Made by a program: the position numbers and the translations under genes. A stretch of 5,522 bases of DNA from assembly GCA_002293965.1 (NCBI GenBank), contig DBEG01000157.1, positions 1-5,522 of the forward strand, written 5' to 3'. Of this stretch, positions 1-5,062 are shown piece by piece. Source of the stretch: Actinobacteria bacterium UBA912 (GTDB taxonomy: Bacteria > Actinomycetota > Coriobacteriia > Anaerosomatales > UBA912). How positions within the stretch are numbered: the first letter of the stretch is position 1; every line of letters starts with the position of its first letter. The notes under the pieces are model-generated. The model was given only the letters and a program-made list of their open reading frames with translations. It was not told the origin of the DNA and did not search any database.

Positions 1-620
1 ACGTGCGTCTCGAGCTGGTCTCCTCGGCGGATGAGGTACACGATGGTCGCCTCGTAGGCGTCGGGGATGTCTCGGAGGATGTAGTTGTTCTCGAAGATGG
101 TGACATCGACATGGTCTTTGGCGCCCGTGTACACGAAGTTGTTGTCGCGGAACTCCTCGGCGACCTTCGCGGTGATCAGCAGGACGCCGCCGGGTGCCAG
201 GTGCGCGCGGGCGGTCGCGAGTGCGCGGGCGAGGTCGTCTTGCGTGGCCATGTAGTCGATCGAGTCAGGGATCGCCACGACATCGAAGGTCCTGCCCAGC
301 GCAACGTCGCGCATATCGCCGAGCAGGTACGTGGCCTCAGGGTTGCGCTCGCGTGCGATGTCGAGCATCTCCTGCGCGATGTCGACGCCGGTGATGCGGA
401 AGCGCTGCTTGAAGGTGACGTCGTGTGCGCCCGCCCCGCATCCCAGGTGCAGCATCTCGCCGGAGGTGAGCCCGGCGTGTTCCTCGAGCAGCTCCAGGTA
501 GAAGCCGACTTCGTCGAGGTACTCCTCGGGCAGCGAGACGAGTCGCTCGAGCCAGGCGAGGCTGGTGTATGAGGGTGACTCATCGGCCAGCACGCAACCG
601 GCCTTTGCCTTCTCATCCAT
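1..620 (-). CDS. Class I SAM-dependent methyltransferase, C-terminus cut by the window edge
   Basis: The frame is open from the ATG at 620 to the window edge, giving 206 residues with no stop. The Rossmann-fold signatures are visible: motif I MLHLGCGAG (residues 56-64), the acidic end of strand 2 in GVD (78-80), GDMRDV (101-106), FDVVAIPDSIDYM (112-124) and LAPGGVLLI (141-149). This order is that of small Methyltransf_25/11-type enzymes, which transfer a methyl group from S-adenosylmethionine to a substrate the fold does not reveal. The start is set by an AGGAGGT ribosome site at 626-632, five bases upstream. No signal peptide or membrane segment is seen, so it is probably cytosolic. Third positions are strongly G/C. 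It is divergent from the Fic gene, and I found no convincing promoter for it. The long open plus-strand frame over the same bases is a high-GC shadow. The fold is secure; the substrate is unknown. Confidence 0.9.
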   Translation of the reverse strand, partial: MDEKAKAGCVLADESPSYTSLAWLERLVSLPEEYLDEVGFYLELLEEHAGLTSGEMLHLGCGAGAHDVTFKQRFRITGVDIAQEMLDIARERNPEATYLLGDMRDVALGRTFDVVAIPDSIDYMATQDDLARALATARAHLAPGGVLLITAKVAEEFRDNNFVYTGAKDHVDVTIFENNYILRDIPDAYEATIVYLIRRGDQLETH

Positions 621-708
621 GCAAGACCTCCTCGATCAAATTACCATATCCCTCAAAGCGGCAGGAGTTTGGTGCCCCCGAATCTACCTCCAGCGGACAG
701 AAGTCAGG

Positions 709-738
709 TTGACGTGCTGACTAGTCGACGAATAGACT
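709..738 (+). promoter_or_regulatory. Candidate promoter of the Fic gene with a palindrome in its spacer
   Basis: TTGACG (709-714) and TAGACT (733-738) are separated by 18 bases, which fits a sigma-70-type promoter. TAGACT is a common -10 form in actinobacteria. Transcription would start near 745 and give a leader of about 70 bases before the Fic ATG. The spacer contains the perfect 8-base palindrome GACTAGTC (719-726), a position where a bound repressor would block polymerase. This rests on motif matching only; the -10 matches the TATAAT consensus at four of six positions. Confidence 0.45.
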
Positions 739-805
739 GGCATTTGCCTGGACAAACTTACCGACAATAACCATGACAAATATTTGGACAGAATTCGGTC
801 GTGTT

Positions 806-809
806 GGAG
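806..809 (+). promoter_or_regulatory. Ribosome binding site that sets the Fic start
   Basis: GGAG lies seven bases before the ATG at 817. The in-frame TTG at 784, which would add 11 residues, has only A/T-rich sequence upstream and no purine-rich site. ATG 817 is therefore the better start. Confidence 0.7.
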
Positions 810-816
810 ACGAAAC

Positions 817-1986
817 ATGAGGGATTACCCGCATCTTCAGTTCCGCAAGCACTGGGTACTCAGTAACGAAGTGTTTTTTGAACTCGGCCAATGCGATGCG
901 ATCATCACCGCTATAGCCAAGATGCCGCTACGGCCGAATCACTATCGAGACCTGATGAATGTTGCCTTGTTGAAGGGCGCACAAGCAACAACCGCCATCG
1001 AGGGCAACACTTTGTCTGAGCCAGAGATTGCAAGGATCGTGAGGGGCGACAAGCTGCCCCCGAGCAAGGAGTACCAGGAAATCGAGGTTCGCAACATCCT
1101 TGATGCGATGAACGACATTCTTCAGGAAGTGGTTCATCAAGACCGAACCCAGCTCATTGATTGTGATCTCCTCTTGCGCTTCCACAAGATGGTGGGTCAG
1201 AACCTAGGTGAACATTTCGACGCCATTCCCGGCAGACTTCGAGAGGACCAACGGATCGTTGGTCCGTACCGTTGTCCCGACTACCAGGATGTTCCCGAAC
1301 TGGTCGACCAGTTCTGCCAGTGGATGAGGCGCGAATTCCGGTATGAGTCCGGAAATCAAACATTCGTCGGGGCCATAGTCCAAGCCATTGTTGCTCATGT
1401 CTATATCGAGTGGATCCATCCCTTTGGGGACGGCAATGGTCGAACCGGGCGGTTGGTTGAGTTTTATGTACTGCTCAGAGCAGGATTGCCCGATATCGCA
1501 TCCCACATACCTTCCAACTTCTACAACCTTACGCGAACCGAATACTATCGTCAGCTCACGGAGGCCGGCAAGACTCGGGACTTGAGTCAGTTCATCGAGT
1601 ATGCAGTACGAGGCTTTCGCGATGGCCTGGCGGAGATTCTAGAGACGATCCAGTGGAGCCAGTTCACCATCGCTTGGCGTAGCTACATCCACGAGCAGAT
1701 GGCTGACTCACACTATCAGAAGGAAGTCTTGAAAAGGAGGCGTCGCCTCGCGCTCGCCATGTCTTTGGATAAGACCATCGATGCTGCTCAGGCTATGACC
1801 CTCGATCCCATGATCGCACGAGAATATGCCACGCTGTCGGAACGCACGGCACTGCGCGACCTTCTAGCGCTTGAAAAATGCGGACTTGCTGTCCGAGAGA
1901 AGAATGGATTCCGTCCGAACACGGAAGCGCTCAGGATGCAAATGCCTTCGCGTCGAATTGAGAACCAGATGTCGTCGCAGGTCTAA
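817..1986 (+). CDS. Fic-family protein (class II, self-inhibited), probable AMP-transferase
   Basis: This 389-residue protein has the full Fic catalytic loop HPFGDGNGRTGR at 201-212: catalytic H201, metal-binding D205 and phosphate-binding N207, G208, R209 and R212. Such proteins usually move AMP from ATP to a hydroxyl side chain of a target protein. A target-docking flap is seen at 138-149 (PGRLREDQRIVG). T58-x3-E62-G63 in ATTAIEGN matches the inhibitory motif (S/T)xxxE(G/N). It lies before the Fic core, as in class II proteins, so E62 should block productive ATP binding until relieved. The N-terminal part resembles the Fic_N domain. Residues about 335-370 (SERTALRDLLALEKCGLAV) look like a winged helix, common in long stand-alone Fic proteins, and suggest DNA binding. 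No antitoxin gene is adjacent. A/T-ending and rare codons (ATA, CTA, AGG) are commoner than in yqeY, hinting at acquisition. Target and physiological role are unknown. Confidence 0.93.
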   Translation: MRDYPHLQFRKHWVLSNEVFFELGQCDAIITAIAKMPLRPNHYRDLMNVALLKGAQATTAIEGNTLSEPEIARIVRGDKLPPSKEYQEIEVRNILDAMNDILQEVVHQDRTQLIDCDLLLRFHKMVGQNLGEHFDAIPGRLREDQRIVGPYRCPDYQDVPELVDQFCQWMRREFRYESGNQTFVGAIVQAIVAHVYIEWIHPFGDGNGRTGRLVEFYVLLRAGLPDIASHIPSNFYNLTRTEYYRQLTEAGKTRDLSQFIEYAVRGFRDGLAEILETIQWSQFTIAWRSYIHEQMADSHYQKEVLKRRRRLALAMSLDKTIDAAQAMTLDPMIAREYATLSERTALRDLLALEKCGLAVREKNGFRPNTEALRMQMPSRRIENQMSSQV

Positions 1987-1994
1987 CCCTCAGC

Positions 1995-2438
1995 CTACGA
2001 CAGCCGAGCGCCGACGAGCTTGGCGACCTCGGCCTTGTCGCAGTTGCCGCCGGTGGCATCGACCACCGCGGCGATCGCCTTGCCCATGTCGCGCTTCTCG
2101 GCGAATCCGCCTTGCGAAAGCACACGCTCGACGACCGCCTGGAGCTCGGCACCGCTGACCTGCGCGGGCAGGTATCCGGAGAGGATGTCGACCCGCTCTT
2201 GCAGGCCCTCGGTGCGCGCGGCGTCGGTCCCCGCCTTGATCGAGCCTTCCAGCGTTTCGGCGGTCTGCTTGAGCACCTTCTTGAGCGCGGCGAGCACATC
2301 CGCATCGCCGAGCGTCTCGCCGGTGTCCTTCTCGCGTGTGTCGATCTCGTTCTTCACGAGGCGAAGGATCGTCAGGCGCGTCTTGTCGCCTGAGCGCATC
2401 GCTCCTTTGATCTCCTCGGCAAGTAAGGTCTTGTCCAT
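1995..2438 (-). CDS. yqeY: YqeY/GatB-like domain protein
   Basis: This 147-residue protein has the usual YqeY length of about 148. Family landmarks are the N-terminal helix with RLTILRLVKNEI (21-32), YLPAQVS (89-95), and DMGKAIAAVV (117-126) followed by the C-terminal helical segment. The family matches the tail domain of GatB, the subunit of the tRNA-dependent amidotransferase. That domain binds tRNA, but the role of free-standing YqeY is not settled; tRNA-linked amidation is only suggested. The start is the ATG at 2438 with AGGAGG at 2445-2450, six bases away; a longer in-frame reading to 2702 runs through the permease gene and is not used. It converges on the Fic gene, with the stops eight bases apart and no hairpin between. 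It lies 65 bases downstream of the permease gene on the same strand and may be read through from that cassette. G/C-rich third positions mark it as a core gene. Confidence 0.9.
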   Translation of the reverse strand: MDKTLLAEEIKGAMRSGDKTRLTILRLVKNEIDTREKDTGETLGDADVLAALKKVLKQTAETLEGSIKAGTDAARTEGLQERVDILSGYLPAQVSGAELQAVVERVLSQGGFAEKRDMGKAIAAVVDATGGNCDKAEVAKLVGARLS

Positions 2439-2503
2439 GTGAAGCCTCCTTCTGCTATCGGCCAACCGATGCAGCCGGGAGTCAGACCCATATACCGCAT
2501 CTC

Positions 2504-3427
2504 TCAGGTGATCTGCTGTCTTCTGGACAAAATTATCATAGAAACGCTGACGAGCAGGATCCACCCGCCCATGACAGCCCAATGGAATAGCGCGTGGAAG
2601 TCCTCGAAGGCGGGGTTGGGGAAGACCATGACCGCGGAATACCCCGAATAGACGAAAGCCGCCGCCATCAGTTCGCCGAATGCCGAATGTGGCAACCACC
2701 ATACCGGCATCGATTGCACTAGCGTGGCTTCAATGTATGGCACGGCAAACCCGCTGATGGCTCCGACCACGGGGCTTCGTAAAGCCAGAGCGATGAAGCC
2801 GCCGAGCAACCCGTAAAATGCAAGGCCGATCGAGATCACCAGTATCTGGTGCCACAACGGCGGAACAATGGGGATCCCGGTGATGAGCTCTGGGGTGATG
2901 GTCTGTCCGACGATAGCACCCCAGGCCGCCAGGCCACCCACCCATCCGAGCAATGCTCCCGCAACAGCCACAGTAGCACCGGCAAGCACTATAACAACCA
3001 TCTTGTTGATGACGGTGTCAGTCCAGCCGCTATGTACAGCGCGCAATTTGGCCGTGCGCCACACGAACTCGTTGCCCACGATCAGTGCGCCCCAAGCCGC
3101 GAACAGGAGAGGAGCCAACGCCCCGAGGAACGAGAGTGCGTGATTCGGACCAGTCACAGGCTTGACGCCTTTGATCGCCTCTACGAATCCGGGGTTCGAT
3201 CCTCCCTCCTGCACCATTCGCAGATACTCGTCTTCCCCTAATGAGGCAACAAGATTCACCTCGATGGTAAGAGATTCGGAAATCGCTTTCGTAGCGGTTG
3301 AGTAATGTGCATACCCCAACATCAAGATCAGGAGCAGTGAGACCACGATGGTGGCCCGCATCTTCGATATCAAGCGACCCTCGATCATGAGGGACCCAAG
3401 TATGCCAGGCACGTCGCGGCCTTTCAT
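2504..3427 (-). CDS. ABC-2-type transporter permease
   Basis: This 307-residue integral membrane protein has about six hydrophobic segments: 25-43, 97-117, 143-168, 193-217, 219-238 and 284-301. A large, probably extracellular loop (44-96) separates the first two. GNEFVWRTAK (118-127) after the second segment matches the G-x-E-x(3)-R/G-T pattern of ABC-2 permeases that export drugs, lipids or peptides, or protect the host from its own product. It should form the membrane pore driven by the ATPase encoded immediately upstream. The ATG at 3427 overlaps the ATPase stop as ATGA, so the two genes are very likely translationally coupled, and AGGGGGTG (about 3432-3439) gives an additional ribosome site. 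The chain ends in SRRQQIT, as expected for a cytosolic tail. The substrate cannot be read from the sequence; the upstream secreted protein, or protection against it, is the obvious guess. Confidence 0.85.
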   Translation of the reverse strand: MKGRDVPGILGSLMIEGRLISKMRATIVVSLLLILMLGYAHYSTATKAISESLTIEVNLVASLGEDEYLRMVQEGGSNPGFVEAIKGVKPVTGPNHALSFLGALAPLLFAAWGALIVGNEFVWRTAKLRAVHSGWTDTVINKMVVIVLAGATVAVAGALLGWVGGLAAWGAIVGQTITPELITGIPIVPPLWHQILVISIGLAFYGLLGGFIALALRSPVVGAISGFAVPYIEATLVQSMPVWWLPHSAFGELMAAAFVYSGYSAVMVFPNPAFEDFHALFHWAVMGGWILLVSVSMIILSRRQQIT

Positions 3428-4314
3428 GCTGCACCCCCTATGGTCTCAAGGAAGGCCTCTTTCAGGCTCTTCTTCCGCACATACATCTCCTTCAAAGGCG
3501 TCTGGGCTCGTTGCAGCTTGAGTGCGGCTTGCTCCAGGTCGGCATCGGATGCACAGACTATCTCTAACAGGCTCCCCTCCTGATCCACTCTTCGGGCATC
3601 TGGAAACATGCGCTTGATTGCCTCGACGTCATCCGCCCTCACGAAGATACTCGGCGGAAACTTGCCGATCAGCTCGCCAGGTGGACCCTCGAAGGCTGTG
3701 ATTCCCTCATGCAGGACGACGACCTTGCTGGCCAGCGATTCTACCAGGTCGAAATCTTGCCCCGTCAACACCACGGTCGCACCGCCTGACGCCATGCTTC
3801 TGATGCCCTGCTCCACCTGACCCCAGGCCACCGGATCCAGGCCATCCGCAGGCTCATCAAGGAACAGATGCGTCGGCTGTCGCAACATCGCCGCAGCCAT
3901 CGATAACCGGTGCTTCTGCCCATACGAGTAGTGGCCGGCTTTGATCTTCAGCATTGCCGGGTCAAGCTGGAAGCTATCAAGGGTGGCTTTAGCGGCACCG
4001 TCGAACTTATTGAGACCCGCCAATGCCCTCAGGTTCTCTTTACCGGTCAGTGTCGGGTACACAGGCGGCTCATCAAACACCACCGATAGTCTGACCCCAT
4101 CATGACTGACCGTCTGGTGGCCGTTATACGACACGCGGCCCGATGTCGAGCGCATGAGTCCTGTCGCAATCCTGATCCAGGTGGTCTTTCCGGCACCGTT
4201 GCGCCCCGCAATGAAAACGATGTCCGAGGGCCTAGCTTCGAAACTAAACCCTCGGAGCACCTCTTTCGACCCGAACCTGATCTTCACGTCCTGGCTGACT
4301 AGACTTGTCGACAC
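3424..4314 (-). CDS. ABC transporter ATP-binding protein with an altered H-loop
   Basis: This 296-residue protein is an ABC-2-associated nucleotide-binding subunit that should power the downstream permease at the inner face of the membrane. Walker A is GRNGAGKTT (37-45), the signature is YSYGQ (129-133, in place of LSGGQ), Walker B is HLFLDEP with catalytic E154, and the D-loop is DGLDP (157-161). The Q-loop position holds D81 in VVFDEPPVYP, a kind of change seen in related drug- and bacteriocin-resistance ATPases. The H-loop histidine, normally in a TSHD-like motif, is replaced by Q186 in LTGQDFD. After about residue 215 comes an 80-residue accessory domain ending in SLKEAFLETIGG, typical of this subfamily. 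The GTG start at 4314 has AAGGAAGG (4320-4327) five bases upstream. The gene lies 64 bases after the secreted-protein gene and overlaps the permease by four bases. Confidence 0.92.
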   Translation of the reverse strand: MSTSLVSQDVKIRFGSKEVLRGFSFEARPSDIVFIAGRNGAGKTTWIRIATGLMRSTSGRVSYNGHQTVSHDGVRLSVVFDEPPVYPTLTGKENLRALAGLNKFDGAAKATLDSFQLDPAMLKIKAGHYSYGQKHRLSMAAAMLRQPTHLFLDEPADGLDPVAWGQVEQGIRSMASGGATVVLTGQDFDLVESLASKVVVLHEGITAFEGPPGELIGKFPPSIFVRADDVEAIKRMFPDARRVDQEGSLLEIVCASDADLEQAALKLQRAQTPLKEMYVRKKSLKEAFLETIGGAA

Positions 4315-4324
4315 GGGAGCCTTC

Positions 4325-4353
4325 CTTATAATTCGATTAATGATTGCAGTCCA
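4325..4353 (-). promoter_or_regulatory. Candidate internal promoter overlapping the ATPase ribosome site
   Basis: On the minus strand TGGACT (4353-4348) and TATAAG (4330-4325) are exactly 17 bases apart, matching the -35 and -10 consensus at four and five of six positions. The -10 overlaps the AAGGAAGG ribosome site (4320-4327), so a transcript would begin around 4317-4319, only three to five bases before the GTG. It would be nearly leaderless, a form common in actinobacteria. The same bases may serve only as A/T-rich ribosome-site context in a longer operon transcript. Confidence 0.4.
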
Positions 4354-4378
4354 GCGTGGCTTCCATCCGCCCTATGGC

Positions 4379-4912
4379 TTAGGGGAACCACCGAATCGCC
4401 GTAGGTGTACTGCTCCAACCATTGACCGTTGTCAAACAACGGCTCACAAGTGTTTGGCCCGCTACTGGACCCCAAGGCGTCGGTATTCCTGAACTGAATG
4501 TCACGGAGTTATTGCTTTGAGCGCTACCATTCAGCCCTCCGATGAACCAGTTCCACCGAGCACTTCTCGCACTTACCGAGTAGCCAATAGCGGTCCACGC
4601 ATCGTTGAAAGCCCCGTGGGGAGCCGAAAACAGCGTCCCTCTGTGATCGATTGTCCAAATTGTATGGGCAGTATGTCTCGCCACGACCATCCTAAGGCGG
4701 TTTTGATAAGCCCTCTCGCTTCTGCCATGAATGGTCGTTGGATTCCAGCGTACCTCAGTTGAGCTCCACTCGGAATCGCGTTCACTCCTTGATGGCCCAC
4801 CATCAGGGTTTCCTCCTCTCGCCCCAGCCGGTACTGCTGGAGTTGCAATGACGGCAACCATCAGCAGAAGACAAAGCAATGGAACGAATATCGTATACCT
4901 TGCCTGAATCAT
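4379..4912 (-). CDS. Small secreted Arg/Trp-rich protein of unknown family
   Basis: I do not recognise this 177-residue protein. It begins with a clear signal peptide: short basic start MIQAR, hydrophobic core about 6-27, then VPAGARG. Likely signal peptidase I cuts are after A29 (VPA) or A31 (AGA). There is no lipobox cysteine at the cut. The mature chain of about 146 residues has no lysine, 14 arginines against 8 acidic residues, nine tryptophans and a single cysteine (in VSRC). It has a polar, Ser/Gly/Asn-rich middle (GGLNGSAQSNN) and ends in AIRWFP. SST-x(2-4)-RW occurs near both ends (SSTEVRW and SSTPTAIRW). The ATG at 4912 has GAGGGG about ten bases upstream. The in-frame ATG at 5002 would start upstream of the predicted transcription start near 4977 and is rejected. 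It is first in a same-strand set with an ABC ATPase and permease, suggesting an exported peptide, a toxin-like product or an envelope-stress protein. Confidence 0.75.
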   Translation of the reverse strand: MIQARYTIFVPLLCLLLMVAVIATPAVPAGARGGNPDGGPSRSERDSEWSSTEVRWNPTTIHGRSERAYQNRLRMVVARHTAHTIWTIDHRGTLFSAPHGAFNDAWTAIGYSVSARSARWNWFIGGLNGSAQSNNSVTFSSGIPTPWGPVAGQTLVSRCLTTVNGWSSTPTAIRWFP

Positions 4913-4938
4913 GGATTCCAGCCCCTCTCGCACTCTCC

Positions 4939-4958
4939 GCCATTCTCCACCGAATGGC
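4939..4958 (-). other. Hairpin in the predicted leader of the secreted-protein gene
   Basis: On the minus strand GCCATTC, a six-base loop GGTGGA and GAATGGC form a perfect seven-base-pair stem. It lies between the predicted transcription start (near 4977) and the ATG at 4912, ending 26 bases before the ATG and close to the GAGGGG ribosome site (about 4923-4928). An overlapping alternative, GGCC-GAA-GGCC, could pair just upstream. It may affect transcript stability or translation; no known riboswitch or attenuator class is recognised. Confidence 0.4.
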
Positions 4959-4983
4959 CTTCGGCCCCATGTACGACGGTGCC

Positions 4984-5012
4984 ATAATAGCAACCCCCGC
5001 AATTACTGTCCA
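4984..5012 (-). promoter_or_regulatory. Promoter of the secreted protein-ABC cassette
   Basis: TGGACA (5012-5007), a 17-base spacer and TATTAT (4989-4984) on the minus strand each match the sigma-70 consensus at five of six positions, with optimal spacing. It is the best promoter in the window. Transcription would start near 4977 and leave about 65 untranslated bases before the ATG at 4912. It sits in the 150-base gap after the M48 gene, as expected for an independently transcribed cassette. Confidence 0.65.
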
Positions 5013-5043
5013 CCACTTCCCGAATTCAATGTCATGGATTCCT

Positions 5044-5061
5044 GAACGGGCCGTTCCCGTT
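5044..5061 (-). terminator. Inverted repeat just after the M48 stop, possible weak terminator or operator
   Basis: Immediately after the TAG at 5065-5063, the minus strand reads AACGGG, a five-base loop and CCCGTT, a perfect six-base-pair stem (5061-5045). The overlapping sequence GAACGGGCCGTTC (5044-5056) is itself a palindrome of two six-base arms around one base. No T-run follows, so it is not a standard intrinsic terminator. Its place about 30 bases upstream of the cassette -35 also allows a regulator-binding site. Confidence 0.3.
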
Positions 5062-5062
5062 G

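Noticed and set aside
3..572. Long plus-strand open frame over the left-edge gene
   Set aside because: It is antisense to a minus-strand frame with complete methyltransferase motifs and an ideal ribosome site. Its own translation shows no domain and reflects high-GC codon positions.
695..793. Three GGACA(A/G)A words upstream of fic (695, 750, 786)
   Set aside because: They are short, unevenly spaced (55 and 36 bases) and the same word occurs in the permease coding region, so there is no good case for an operator array.
784..816. TTG start for the Fic gene at 784
   Set aside because: There is no ribosome site before it, while GGAG stands seven bases before the ATG at 817.
1987..1994. Possible bidirectional terminator between the convergent fic and yqeY genes
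   Set aside because: Only eight bases separate the stops, and I found no inverted repeat with a T-run on either side.
2457..2470. Hairpin ATCGG-TTGG-CCGAT between the permease and yqeY genes
   Set aside because: The stem is only five base pairs and no T-run follows on the minus strand, so it does not support a terminator call. Read-through into yqeY remains possible.
2439..2702. Upstream extension of yqeY into the permease gene
   Set aside because: The extension is out of frame with the real permease and resembles no YqeY sequence. The ATG at 2438 has AGGAGG at the right distance and gives the family length.
4295..4314. Similarity between CTGACTAG...GTCGAC at 717-730 and at the ATPase start
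   Set aside because: The second copy lies in coding sequence, the spacing differs, and the shared words are short, so chance is the simplest explanation.
4913..5002. Upstream extension of the secreted protein to the ATG at 5002
   Set aside because: It adds an Arg/Trp-rich stretch before a clean signal peptide and would start upstream of the predicted transcription start near 4977. The ATG at 4912 fits both.
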